From Candidatus Sulfopaludibacter sp. SbA3 (lineage in GTDB: Bacteria; Acidobacteriota; Terriglobia; Bryobacterales; Bryobacteraceae): DNA of 55,139 nt. Both the position numbers and the translations under genes were made by a program. Location: NCBI GenBank assembly GCA_945893365.1, contig CAMDED010000036.1:1-55139 (forward strand), in the 5' to 3' direction. Under the pieces are notes generated by a model that saw nothing but the letters and a program-made list of their open reading frames with translations, was not told where the DNA came from and did no database searches. Position 1 is the first letter of the stretch; every line of letters begins with the position of its first letter. Of this stretch, positions 16,633 through 25,054 are shown one piece after another.

Positions 16633-17694
16633 TCATTGAGTCCTCCGTCCGGTCAGCTTAAATATGTAGGCCAGCACTTCCGCCACGGCGCGGTAGAGTT
16701 GCGCCGGAATCTCGCGGCCCACGTCGACGGATTTGTAAAGCGCCTGGGCGAGCGGAACGTTCTCCACGATGGGAACCTGATTCTCGACGGCCCGCTTCCG
16801 GATTCGCAGCGCCAGATAGTTCTTCCCCTTGGCGACGACGAGCGGCGCGGACATCGAATCCACGTGATAGCGGATCGCGACCGCGTAATGCGTGGGGTTG
16901 ACGATCAGGGCCGTGGCCGTGGCCACGTCCGCCATCATTTGGCGGCGCAGAAGATCCCGCTGCAGACGGCGAATGCGGCCCTTTACCTGGGGATTGCCTT
17001 CCGACTCCTTGCTCTCGTCCCGGACCTCCTGCTTGCTCATGCGCATTTCCTTCCCATGGCGCGCGCGCGACCGGTACAGATCGTAAGCGCCCCAACAGAA
17101 GAAGAGCAGAGCCGCTTTCCAAAACAGTTGCTTGATCGACAGCAGGATCAGCCCAATGCCGGATTCCACGCCCTGAAAGGGCAGCCGGATAAAGGCGGTG
17201 ATGTTATCGCTTGCCACCTCCCAGACCGCGCCTGCGAATAGCGGCAGTAGAAACACCGCCTGAAAGAACTGCGGAAGATTGCGCCTGGGCAGCTCCTTCA
17301 GATGCGATATCGGGCTAAGGCGGGAAAAGTCCGGAACCAGCTTCTTCGCGGAAATGCCGAACCCCGTGGACCCAAGCTGTACAAAAAGCGTCACGGCTGC
17401 GAGCGCCAAGCCGGTCTCGATCAAAGGCCGCGCGACTCTTTGGGCCGCGCCCTCGAACAGCTGCTTCATCGCGGCTGGAGTCAACTCCGACGCGAAGCCG
17501 CGTTCGAGCATCATTTTCGTTTCGGCGCGCACGGCCGCGAACCATGCCGGACCGCCAGAGACGATCAGCGTCACGAACGCGAGGAATTGCAGCGCCGAGA
17601 CGAACTCGCGGCTGACCGCGAAGCGGCCTTCTTTGCGCGCCTTGTCCAGGCGGCGCTGTGTGGGTTTCTCGGTCTGTTCGCCCTGGTCCGCCAT
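16633..17694 (-). CDS. flhB: Flagellar export substrate-switch protein FlhB
   Basis: 353 residues. The start ADQGEQTEKPTQRRLDKARK is typical. Membrane spans follow up to about residue 205 and the linker is RHGKEMRMSKQEVRDESKES. The autocleavage motif NPTH is present near residue 266 (ALIVNPTHYAVAIRYH), so normal self-cleavage and the switch from rod/hook to filament export are expected. The start codon shares one base with the fliR stop, implying translational coupling. Downstream flhA is 25 bases away. Confidence 0.96.
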   Translation of the reverse strand: MADQGEQTEKPTQRRLDKARKEGRFAVSREFVSALQFLAFVTLIVSGGPAWFAAVRAETKMMLERGFASELTPAAMKQLFEGAAQRVARPLIETGLALAAVTLFVQLGSTGFGISAKKLVPDFSRLSPISHLKELPRRNLPQFFQAVFLLPLFAGAVWEVASDNITAFIRLPFQGVESGIGLILLSIKQLFWKAALLFFCWGAYDLYRSRARHGKEMRMSKQEVRDESKESEGNPQVKGRIRRLQRDLLRRQMMADVATATALIVNPTHYAVAIRYHVDSMSAPLVVAKGKNYLALRIRKRAVENQVPIVENVPLAQALYKSVDVGREIPAQLYRAVAEVLAYIFKLTGRRTQ

Positions 17695-18470
17695 CAGGGA
17701 TGAACCAGGCGGCCAAGCGCGCCCACGGTTTCAAAAGCGGAACTTTCAAAGAGCGCGCGGTAGGTGGGCGTCAGGACGGCAAGCAGCGCCAGCGCCGCGA
17801 GCATCTTCAAAGGAAAAGCCATCGTCAGCAGTTGGAGCTGGGCGTTGACCCTTCCCAGGAGGGCGAAGGCGATGTCCGTCAGCAGCAGCGTGGCGACAAC
17901 GGGCATAGCCAGCCGTACGCCGGTCCGGAAGACGCCGGAAAACAGACGCATCACCAGGTCCGTCAGCTCCGGCGTAATCGCGAAGGTCCCCGGAGGGATG
18001 GTTTCGAGACTGGCGGCGAAGGTCCTAATCACGTGGCGGTCGATGCCGAAGGCAAGCAGCAGGAGCCAGGAGAACAACTGCGAGATCACGAGCAGGATTC
18101 CGCTGTCGGCTTCGCTCGACGGATCGATCGTCGAGGCATACGAATATCCCGCCTGGACGCCCAGCATCTGAGCGGCGATCAGCGGTACTTCCACCAGAAG
18201 CGAGACGATCAGACCGGCCGACACTCCAAACGCCGCCTCGGCGAGCAGCCAGACGGTGAGCATGCTAAGCGGCGGGGCCGTGGCGGGAAGGCGTTCCGCA
18301 AGGGATGGAATCATGGGAGAGAGCGCTAAGACGATGGAAAGCGATAGCGCGGCCCGGACCAGGGTGGGAGTCTGCCTGAGGCCGGGAAGAGGCACGAAGA
18401 CAAGCGCGCCCGACACGCGCGCCAGCACCAGCAGGCTGGCAAAAAGCGTGGGCATGGAGAGAGTCAGCAT
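17694..18470 (-). CDS. fliR: Flagellar export apparatus protein FliR
   Basis: 258 residues, highly hydrophobic with about six membrane spans (for example LFASLLVLARVSGALVFVPL and VVATLLLTDIAFALLGRVNA). The conserved FliR stretch AFPLKMLAALALLAVLTPTY is near the C-terminus. FliR joins FliP and FliQ in the helical export-gate core. It begins 1 base after fliQ ends and overlaps flhB by one base. Confidence 0.94.
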   Translation of the reverse strand: MLTLSMPTLFASLLVLARVSGALVFVPLPGLRQTPTLVRAALSLSIVLALSPMIPSLAERLPATAPPLSMLTVWLLAEAAFGVSAGLIVSLLVEVPLIAAQMLGVQAGYSYASTIDPSSEADSGILLVISQLFSWLLLLAFGIDRHVIRTFAASLETIPPGTFAITPELTDLVMRLFSGVFRTGVRLAMPVVATLLLTDIAFALLGRVNAQLQLLTMAFPLKMLAALALLAVLTPTYRALFESSAFETVGALGRLVHP

Positions 18471-18471
18471 G

Positions 18472-18741
18472 TTACTTGGCGTACTTGCCTACGTTCCCGA
18501 TAATCGACGTGGCGTACGCCATCAATCTCGACAGGATCCACGGAAGAGCGATAATCAATCCCACCATGAAGGCCGCCAGACGCGGCACGGTGCCGAAAGC
18601 GGAATCCTGGATCGAGGTGAGAATCTGGATCAGGCTCATCGCCACCCCGACGATGAAGCAGATGGCGAGCAGCGGTAGCGCCAGCCAGAAGGCTGCCATC
18701 AGGGCCTCGCGCATAATGTCGGCTACGAATTCAGGAGTCAT
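18472..18741 (-). CDS. fliQ: Flagellar export apparatus protein FliQ
   Basis: 89 residues, the family's usual length, with two membrane hairpin spans (ALMAAFWLALPLLAICFIVG and VPRLAAFMVGLIIALPWILS). The conserved link ALPLLAICFIVGVAMSLIQI, then TSIQDSAFGTVPRL, is recognisable. It is the lateral subunit that wraps the FliP/FliR core. It lies 10 bases after fliP and 1 base before fliR. Confidence 0.94.
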   Translation of the reverse strand: MTPEFVADIMREALMAAFWLALPLLAICFIVGVAMSLIQILTSIQDSAFGTVPRLAAFMVGLIIALPWILSRLMAYATSIIGNVGKYAK

Positions 18742-18751
18742 TGAGGGGGCC

Positions 18752-19492
18752 TCAATAGAAGCTCTTCAACAGCGAGCCGGCCAGCAGGTTCCAGCCGTCG
18801 ACCAGAACGAACAGCAGCACCTTGAATGGCGCCGAGAGCATGACCGGCGGCAGTTGCACCATCCCGATCGACAGCGTCACCGACGCGACGACAATGTCGA
18901 TAACCAGGAAGGGTAGAAACAGGACGGCCCCCACCTGAAAGCCCGCCTTCAGCTCCGACAGAATGTAGGCGGGAATGAGAACCCTGAGGTCGACCTCGGT
19001 GACCGAGCGTACGGCGGGAGTCTTCGAAACCTCCATGAACAGCCGGATGTCCTTCTCGCGGGCGAACCGCGCGAGGAAGGTCTTGAGAGGCAGGGATCCG
19101 CGCTCGAACGCCTGCTGCTGCGTGATCTCGCCCCGCTCCATCGGCGCCCAGGCCTTTGTGTAGATCTCCGAGGCGGTTGGCTGGATAATGGGGATCGTCA
19201 GGAATACCGCCAGGCCGAGCAAGACCTGATTCGACGGGGTGCTTTGCGTTCCGAGCGCCTGCCGAAGAAAATGCAGAACCACGGTGATTCTCAGGAACGG
19301 CGTAATGGACATGATGGCGGCCGGCAGGAGCGTCAGCAGCGTCATCAACAGCACGATCTGCATCGGGACGCCGAGCGCCTGGCCGCCCTTCTGGTCGATC
19401 AGCGAGATCCCGAAAAGCGACCCGGCCGGGGCCGCTTGAAGCGCCGTCGATAACATCGATGCGGCCACCCCCGAAAAGGCGAGTTTCCTCAT
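18752..19492 (-). CDS. fliP: Flagellar export apparatus protein FliP
   Basis: 246 residues from ATG 19492, which overlaps the fliO stop (ATGA). A longer frame to 19564 exists but would run inside fliO. It has a signal-like N-terminus (MRKLAFSGVAASMLSTALQA), then the first span VLLMTLLTLLPAAIMSITPF, the signature FLRITVVLHFLRQALGTQST, PSNQVLLGLAVFLTIP, and the C-terminal VPFLVIDIVVASV-like element FLPFLVIDIVVASVTLSIGM. FliP forms the pentameric core of the export channel. Confidence 0.95.
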   Translation of the reverse strand: MRKLAFSGVAASMLSTALQAAPAGSLFGISLIDQKGGQALGVPMQIVLLMTLLTLLPAAIMSITPFLRITVVLHFLRQALGTQSTPSNQVLLGLAVFLTIPIIQPTASEIYTKAWAPMERGEITQQQAFERGSLPLKTFLARFAREKDIRLFMEVSKTPAVRSVTEVDLRVLIPAYILSELKAGFQVGAVLFLPFLVIDIVVASVTLSIGMVQLPPVMLSAPFKVLLFVLVDGWNLLAGSLLKSFY

Positions 19493-19788
19493 GGTTCTTC
19501 CTTGATTTCTCCTTTGACGTCCGACGGAACGGCGCTCCACGGCCTCGACTCGAGCAGAGTGCACCCCGCCGTGCCTGCCGTCACCACGTAGGCGCGGTCC
19601 GCCACCCGAACCAGGTGAACGATCTGGCCGTGCGAAAGAGCGCCCGACTCAATCACCTCGATTTGGCGCGCCTTGCGCCGCCCCAGGAAGATCCCCCCCG
19701 GCGCCTGGCGGCCCCGCAGGCGCCAAACGGCGATTGCGAGCAGGGAAAAGACGAACAGGATCGAGAGCGCCGCGCGAACGGAATCCAT
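19489..19788 (-). CDS. fliO: Flagellar export assembly factor FliO
   Basis: 99 residues: one N-terminal membrane span (LSILFVFSLLAIAVWRL), then a small cytoplasmic domain with the FliO pattern (IEVIESGALSHGQIVHLVRV, ADRAYVVTAG). FliO helps FliP oligomerise. It shares one base with the fliN stop upstream and overlaps fliP by four bases downstream. Confidence 0.85.
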   Translation of the reverse strand: MDSVRAALSILFVFSLLAIAVWRLRGRQAPGGIFLGRRKARQIEVIESGALSHGQIVHLVRVADRAYVVTAGTAGCTLLESRPWSAVPSDVKGEIKEEP

Positions 19789-20036
19789 TAGTCCAGACCT
19801 TTGAAATCGGTGACGCGTATGCCCATCACATCCTCCATGATCACGATCTCGCCGGATCCGACCAGCGTTCCATCTATCAGGATGTCGATGTTCTCGCCGG
19901 CCGACCTGGTCAGCTTCAGTACGCTTCCCAGGTCGATGGCGAGGATTTCCCGAACCGTCATCGTGGTCTTGTCCAGTTCCACGTCGAGCAGCACCGGTAT
20001 GTCTGTCAGATGTTCGATTTCTTCGCCCGGCGTCAT
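19788..20036 (-). CDS. fliN: Flagellar motor switch protein FliN (short form)
   Basis: 82 residues, a bare FliN/SpoA domain: LTDIPVLLDVELDKTTMTVR, ILAIDLGSVLKLTRSAGENI, DILIDGTLVGSGEIVIMED, MGIRVTDF. It would form the lower C-ring with FliM, which is not encoded here. A second, longer FliN/FliY-family protein is encoded at 11619-12506. It follows flgE by 12 bases. Confidence 0.92.
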   Translation of the reverse strand: MTPGEEIEHLTDIPVLLDVELDKTTMTVREILAIDLGSVLKLTRSAGENIDILIDGTLVGSGEIVIMEDVMGIRVTDFKGLD

Positions 20037-20048
20037 GGGAATCCGCGC

Positions 20049-21296
20049 TTAACGTTTCAGATTCAAAGTCTCCTGACTCAGCTCGTCCGAGGTGGTGATG
20101 ACTCGGGAGTTGGCCTGGTACCCTCGCTGGAGAATGATCAGATTGGTGAACTCCTGCGCGATATCGACGTTCGAGGACTCGAGCGCGCCACCCGTCACTT
20201 TGCCGCGGCCCCCGGTGTCGGCCACGCCGATCGCCGGCAGCGCCGAATTGGCGCCAAGCAGGAAATTGTTGTTGCTGGCGGCCAGCAGGGAGTCCGGATT
20301 CCGGATCGCGGCGAGCGCCAGTTGCGCCACCACGCGTTGCTGGCCGTTTGAGAACTGCGCGACCACGCGGCCCCCTTCGGCGATCGCGACGCCGATCAAT
20401 TGGGAAGCCGCGGAACCGTTAACCGCGTTGGCTGAGACCGCCGAAGGGTGAGTGAACTGAGTGATTCGCGGCACGGCGGGGCTGGAGAACAACCCCCATG
20501 TCAGGTCCATGTCCGCGGCGCCGGAAACCAGGCCCGTTATCGGAATCCCCGTGAGGTCGGCCGTCGGATCGATGAGCTTGCCCTGAGTATCGAAGGTGAG
20601 CGGCGTGGCCGAGGTGAGCACCGTAACGGTTGCGGCCGGGTCGCCGACGTCGGCTCCGGGCACCGTCGCGACATAGTCCCACTGACCCGCGGTCGCCGTC
20701 TTGGTGAGGGTCACCGTAAGCACGTGCGGCTGGCCCAGGGAGTCGAAGACGTTGAGCGGCGCGGAAGACATTTCGCCCGCCAACGCGCCGGCGTTCAAGT
20801 TCATGTCGATCGAAAAAATAGTCGTCGCCAAGGGCGGCTGGATGCTGCCCAGCGGCAGGATGATGTCTTGAATGGCGCCGGACGTGTCGAGCACGCCGTT
20901 CGTCTCGGTCCACCCCTGTACCGCCTCGCTCGAGACCGTAATCACTTTCCCCGTTGCATCCGTGCGGAAGTTTCCCGCCCTGGTGTACATCGTGGCGTTT
21001 TGCGCGTTATGGACGATGAAAAAACCTTCTCCCTGGATGGCGACATCCATCGGGCCGCCGGTACCCTGGATCGCGCCTTGAGTGTTTTGGCGGGATGCGC
21101 GCGGCGGAGTTACGCCAAGGCCCACCGTCGTCGAGCCGTCTGCAGCCAGAGACTGCGCGACCAATTCTCGAAAGGACGCCGTGCTGCCCTTGAATCCGGT
21201 GGTGTTGAGGTTCGCCAGATTGTGGCCAACGATGTCGATTGCGCTGGCGTGCGCGTTCAATCCGGCAAGGGCGGTCGATAGTGCGGTTCTTCCCAT
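20049..21296 (-). CDS. flgE: Flagellar hook protein FlgE
   Basis: 415 residues. The N-terminal rod/hook signature is clear (LAGLNAHASAIDIVGHNLAN, LNTTGFKGSTASFRELVAQ). The middle contains the hook domains (GEGFFIVHNAQNATMYTRAG, NVFDSLGQPHVLTVTLTKT). The C-terminal signature is VDIAQEFTNLIILQRGYQAN, SRVITTSDELSQETLNLKR. It polymerises into the hook outside the outer membrane. flgD, its cap protein, lies immediately upstream and fliN downstream. Confidence 0.95.
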   Translation of the reverse strand: MGRTALSTALAGLNAHASAIDIVGHNLANLNTTGFKGSTASFRELVAQSLAADGSTTVGLGVTPPRASRQNTQGAIQGTGGPMDVAIQGEGFFIVHNAQNATMYTRAGNFRTDATGKVITVSSEAVQGWTETNGVLDTSGAIQDIILPLGSIQPPLATTIFSIDMNLNAGALAGEMSSAPLNVFDSLGQPHVLTVTLTKTATAGQWDYVATVPGADVGDPAATVTVLTSATPLTFDTQGKLIDPTADLTGIPITGLVSGAADMDLTWGLFSSPAVPRITQFTHPSAVSANAVNGSAASQLIGVAIAEGGRVVAQFSNGQQRVVAQLALAAIRNPDSLLAASNNNFLLGANSALPAIGVADTGGRGKVTGGALESSNVDIAQEFTNLIILQRGYQANSRVITTSDELSQETLNLKR

Positions 21297-21314
21297 GGTA
21301 TTTAGTTTTCCTTT

Positions 21315-21614
21315 TTATTGCGAGTCAGCTTCGGTGGCGGCGACGGTCGGCGCCGTTTCAAGATTCGTACGAATAGCCGCCAGGTCTTCTTTCATCGACA
21401 TGGTTTGTTCCAGTTGGCTAAACTGCGCCAGTTGGGCGATAAACTGAGCCCCGTCGCTCGGCTTGGTTGGATCCTGATTTTTCAATTGCGCGACCAGCAG
21501 TTTCAGGAATGCGTCCCTGCCTATATCCGCGGCCGGAAGTTCGGACTTCGCCGCCGCCGTCTTCGCCGCTGGGGTTTCTAGTACTGCCGGTGGTGTCAAA
21601 AGTGTAATTGCCAT
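21315..21614 (-). CDS. flgD: Flagellar hook-capping protein FlgD, minimal form
   Basis: 99 residues. The conserved FlgD N-terminal motif is present ([50 protein letters not shown]). The protein stops there: the tudor and FnIII-like domains found after residue 100 in the roughly 220-residue Proteobacterial FlgD are absent. The stop is followed directly by flgE, so this looks like the natural end, not a truncation. The N-terminal part carries export and FlgE-assembly functions in studied proteins. Confidence 0.88.
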   Translation of the reverse strand: MAITLLTPPAVLETPAAKTAAAKSELPAADIGRDAFLKLLVAQLKNQDPTKPSDGAQFIAQLAQFSQLEQTMSMKEDLAAIRTNLETAPTVAATEADSQ

Positions 21615-21634
21615 GATTTCTCCGTGATTCCGAC

Positions 21635-23284
21635 CTAACGCCGGGACTTCTCCAACTCTTCAAGCCAACGAGGACGGCTCTGCCGTTGGTCCCCGGAACC
21701 GGATCGGTCCCGGTCCGGCTCCCCCTGACCGTTTTGTCCCTGCCCTTGCCGCCCGTTCGGATCCCTTTGCCGCGAGAGGTCTCCGTCTTTGGGCTGTCCC
21801 TCGCCGGCTTGACCGAGATTCGATGCGAGAGCCTGCGGCGGAGTCCAGCGGTCTGTCTGGAGTCCATGACCCTCAAGGCGTTTCGCGAGCCCGTCGAGGT
21901 CGCTGCGAAGCGATTTGGCAACCGCTTCGTCCGCCGACCGGACCGCGACATGGATTTCTCCGCCGCGCTCGGCGAACCTGACGGTAACCGGAGAATCCAC
22001 GCCCTGATTCCGCTCGAGACGGAAGGACAATTCCCGCGCCGGCGCCGCGGGGGCGCTGGGTGTACGCGTTGCGGGAATCTCAGTGTTTCGAAGAGCTTCG
22101 GCCCCCGTTCGAACCGGCCCCTCGAACCTCGAAGCGGAGGAGGAGACGCGAACCGCAGCCTCCGGCGCAGCGGAAACCTGACCTGCGGGGGCCTGGCTTT
22201 CCGCCACCGTGCTGTTAGAAACCTCCGCGGCAGCCTGCGAGACCGATGCGCTCGCCGTGATTTCGGTTGCTTTGCCGGGAGCGGCGGATGGCGGCTCGGA
22301 GCGGCGTTCCCGCAACGAAACTGTCTGCTTGACTGCCTCGGCGGAGGCATCCGGCTGAATACCCTTTGGATTCTGGAGACCGCTGTTTAGCGTTGCTTCA
22401 CCGCCGTGCGCGGATTGGCTGCCGGGATCGGCGGTTGGCGAAAGATTGGGCTCCGCGGAAGTTGCCGCGCCGGACTCGTCCGGGGCCCCGGCCGCCGCGT
22501 TTAGCGATGTCAGGCGCAAGGCAAAAGCGACTTCACCGGACGTCATTGTTGAAGATGAGAGCGGCATGTTGCCTTTTGCGGCCGCCAGTTCACTGTCCAC
22601 AGGGAGATCGCGAACCGCCGTGACCGCGGTTCCTCGCGCCTCGGGCGCTCCCGCGGCTGCGGCAGCTAGGGGATTCGCCGTGGCGGCAGGTCCCGCCGGA
22701 GCTTCGATTGAGGGTGTGACCGGCAGCGCGGACGCGGACGGTGCGACAGACGCGGACGGCGCGGCCGGCAACGCGGACGCACCCGCCAAGGCAGCAGCCG
22801 ACTCCAAGGCCGAGGCATCCGCCAAGGCGGACGCCGACTGTAAGGCGGACGCGGACAGCGATATAGCCTGGGGCTGGGGCGCGGTGTGCGCTTCTTCGGG
22901 TCCGGTAGTAGTCTCGGGACTGGATTCCGTCGCTTCCAGTGAAGCGTTCTGTTCCGGTTTGGTTTCCGTGTCCTCGCCGCCCTGGCCTAATTCTCGCGAC
23001 CCCTTCGGCTTGACTGTTTCCCGTTCCGCCGCCTGAGCCGCCGGCGCAGTCTTTGGCTCGTCTTGCGTGGAGTTCTTCCTTTGCGTAGTCTCCGGGCGGG
23101 CCGAAGACTTGCGGGCCTTTGAAGACGTTCGAAGCGGAGGCGGGGACTTGGCATCGTCCTCGCGGGGCATGGCCGAGTCGAACTCTCTCCGGAATCCGGA
23201 GTCCCGGGGATCCTTTAGGGCGGCTTTGGCCGGCGCGAATGAATCGGTTTTGAAGCTGACAGTTGAAATGTAGGCGGCAGTCAC
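21635..23284 (-). CDS. fliK: Flagellar hook-length control protein FliK
   Basis: 549 residues. The N-terminal 400 residues are a low-complexity, Ala/Ser/Pro/Glu-rich ruler, including an Ala-Ser-rich repeat stretch ([20 protein letters not shown] and similar). The C-terminal domain has the FliK_C (Flg_hook) pattern: [60 protein letters not shown]. It measures hook length and signals the FlhB switch. As the first gene of the minus-strand operon it is followed by flgD after 20 bases. The extreme N-terminal start is not certain because the sequence there is poorly conserved. Confidence 0.85.
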   Translation of the reverse strand: MTAAYISTVSFKTDSFAPAKAALKDPRDSGFRREFDSAMPREDDAKSPPPLRTSSKARKSSARPETTQRKNSTQDEPKTAPAAQAAERETVKPKGSRELGQGGEDTETKPEQNASLEATESSPETTTGPEEAHTAPQPQAISLSASALQSASALADASALESAAALAGASALPAAPSASVAPSASALPVTPSIEAPAGPAATANPLAAAAAGAPEARGTAVTAVRDLPVDSELAAAKGNMPLSSSTMTSGEVAFALRLTSLNAAAGAPDESGAATSAEPNLSPTADPGSQSAHGGEATLNSGLQNPKGIQPDASAEAVKQTVSLRERRSEPPSAAPGKATEITASASVSQAAAEVSNSTVAESQAPAGQVSAAPEAAVRVSSSASRFEGPVRTGAEALRNTEIPATRTPSAPAAPARELSFRLERNQGVDSPVTVRFAERGGEIHVAVRSADEAVAKSLRSDLDGLAKRLEGHGLQTDRWTPPQALASNLGQAGEGQPKDGDLSRQRDPNGRQGQGQNGQGEPDRDRSGSGDQRQSRPRWLEELEKSRR

Positions 23285-23494
23285 GCCGTCATATATTGCA
23301 GGCGATCTGCCAATCCTTATACCTTTATTTTCAATAAATTAGCGTTATTCGGGCGGCAAGAAACCGCCACTCCGCCGCCAATATGGCAAGATATTGCCGC
23401 GAATAATTCCCTATACCCTCCTTTTCGGCTGATAATACGAAACTTAGAGGATTTATTTTTCGGCGCCGGAATTGCAATATACCTGTCCGACACC
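23285..23494. promoter_or_regulatory. AT-rich divergent control region of the two flagellar operons
   Basis: 210 bases between the starts of fliK (minus) and flgF (plus), clearly more AT-rich than the surrounding genes. It must hold the promoters of both operons. An inverted repeat GGCAA-GATA-TTGCC lies at about 23384-23397. On the plus strand GCTGATAA at 23428-23435 is one base from the sigma-28 -10 element, but no TAAA lies 15 bases upstream. GG/GC pairs like sigma-54 sites occur with spacing one base too short. I cannot name the sigma factor used here. Confidence 0.5.
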
Positions 23495-24235
23495 ATGGAT
23501 TCATTAACTATCACCGCCGCCGGAGGAATGAGGGCTCGTTTGGAGTCGCTCGACCTGCTGGCCAACAACATCTCGAACGCCGCGACCGCGGGCTACAAGG
23601 CGGATCGGGAGTTCTACGGACTCTATATTTCCGAAGACGCCGCTTCGGATGCCGCCGATGGCGGCGCCGATGCTCTGAGGTTGCCCGTCGTCGAGAGGAA
23701 TTGGATCGACCACGCCCAGGGAGCCGTCACCCTGACCGGAAATTCCATGGACTTGGCACTCTCGGGGAAGGGATTCTTCTCCGTCAACGGCCCCAGCGGC
23801 CCTCTTTATACACGCGATGGGGGCCTCCGCGTTTCGGCCCTCGGAGTGGTCGAGAGCCGCAACGGATATCCGGTACGGACGGAAGGCGGAGGACAGATCA
23901 AAGCGGAACCCGGGATTCCCCTTGAATTCAAGGCCGACGGTTCTGTCTTTCAGGAGGGTCAGCCTTTGGGCCGGCTGGAGCTGTCGGACGTGACGAAACC
24001 GGAATTTCTCGCCAAAGAAGGCGGGAACTACTTCCGGCTCGTGGATCCGGCTGGATTGACCAAGGCGCCTTCCGTGCAGGTGGTGCAAGGCGGTCTCGAA
24101 GCCTCGAATTCCGGACCCGCCGAGTCGGCCATCCGGCTTGTGAACGTTCTGCGCCAGTTCGAGATGCTGCAGCGCGCCGTGGCAATGGGCACCGAGATGA
24201 ACAAGAAAGCCGTCGAAGAAGTAGCCAGGCCTTAA
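23495..24235 (+). CDS. flgF: Flagellar proximal rod protein FlgF
   Basis: 246 residues. The N-terminal rod signature reads DSLTITAAGGMRARLESLDL, LANNISNAATAGYKADREFY; the core has GKGFFSVNGPSGPLYTRDGG and the C-terminus VNVLRQFEMLQRAVAMGTEM. Within the rod family the short length and order before flgG fit FlgF. It is the first gene of the plus-strand flagellar operon, 27 bases before flgG. Confidence 0.9.
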   Translation: MDSLTITAAGGMRARLESLDLLANNISNAATAGYKADREFYGLYISEDAASDAADGGADALRLPVVERNWIDHAQGAVTLTGNSMDLALSGKGFFSVNGPSGPLYTRDGGLRVSALGVVESRNGYPVRTEGGGQIKAEPGIPLEFKADGSVFQEGQPLGRLELSDVTKPEFLAKEGGNYFRLVDPAGLTKAPSVQVVQGGLEASNSGPAESAIRLVNVLRQFEMLQRAVAMGTEMNKKAVEEVARP

Positions 24236-24262
24236 TAGAAACTACAGGAGCGGAACAACATC

Positions 24263-25054
24263 ATGATTCGAGCATTGTACAGCGCGGCGAGCGGCATGTC
24301 CGCACAGCAGTTGAACGTAGACAACATCGCCCACAACCTGGCGAACGCCAATACCACCGGATTCAAGATGCGCCGGGCCCAGTTTCAGGATCTGCTCTAC
24401 CAGAGCATGATCCAGCCGGGCGCGGCCGCGGGGGCGCAGACCACGGTGCCTAGCGGACTGCAGATCGGCCTGGGCTCGCGCGCGTCGTCGAATGAGATCG
24501 TCTTCTCGCAGGGAAACTTCGCCGCGACCAATAACCCTTACGACATGGTAATCCAAGGCCGCGGTTTCTTTCAGGTGCGGCGGCCTTCGGGGGACTTGGC
24601 CTACACTCGCGCGGGCGCCTTCCACGTGGATCGCGACGGCAACATGGTAACCTCCGACGGGGACGCTCTCGAGCCCCAGATCACCATTCCAGCCGACGCT
24701 CAGTCGATTTCGATCGCAGCGGACGGAACCGTCAGCTATAACCAGCCGGGTCAAACCGCGGCCCAACTGGCCGGCCAGGTCCAACTTGCGAATTTTCAGA
24801 ACCCGGCCGGGTTGAACAGCATCGGAAAGAACCTGTACACTCCCACCGACGCCTCCGGGGAGCCCGCCGTCGGGAACCCGGGAGGGCAGGAAGGCATCGG
24901 CGAGATTCTGCAAGGCTATCTCGAACAATCGAACGTGAGCGTTGTCGACGAGTTCATCAACCTCATCGTGAGCCAACGCGCTTATGAGGCCAATTCCAAG
25001 GTTGTGAAGGCCGCCGATGAAATGTATCAACAGGCGAATAATGTCACGCGGTAG
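24263..25054 (+). CDS. flgG: Flagellar distal rod protein FlgG
   Basis: 263 residues, normal length. N-terminus MIRALYSAASGMSAQQLNVD, NIAHNLANANTTGFKMRRAQ; the typical FlgG segments QDLLYQSMIQPGA and PYDMVIQGRGFFQV are present, and the C-terminus is SNVSVVDEFINLIVSQRAYE, ANSKVVKAADEMYQQANNV. It forms the distal rod that passes through the P and L rings. A ribosome site AGGAGCGG lies before the ATG. flgA overlaps its last 14 bases. Confidence 0.96.
   Translation: MIRALYSAASGMSAQQLNVDNIAHNLANANTTGFKMRRAQFQDLLYQSMIQPGAAAGAQTTVPSGLQIGLGSRASSNEIVFSQGNFAATNNPYDMVIQGRGFFQVRRPSGDLAYTRAGAFHVDRDGNMVTSDGDALEPQITIPADAQSISIAADGTVSYNQPGQTAAQLAGQVQLANFQNPAGLNSIGKNLYTPTDASGEPAVGNPGGQEGIGEILQGYLEQSNVSVVDEFINLIVSQRAYEANSKVVKAADEMYQQANNVTR

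Noticed and set aside
21315-21614. flgD as a truncated pseudogene
   Set aside because: The gene ends cleanly 18 bases before flgE with no remnant of the missing domains, and short FlgD proteins are known in other phyla.
23285-23494. Possible sigma-54 promoters (TGGC...TTGC) in the flagellar divergent region
   Set aside because: On both strands the GG and GC pairs are one base closer than the strict sigma-54 spacing, and part of the signal comes from a palindrome.
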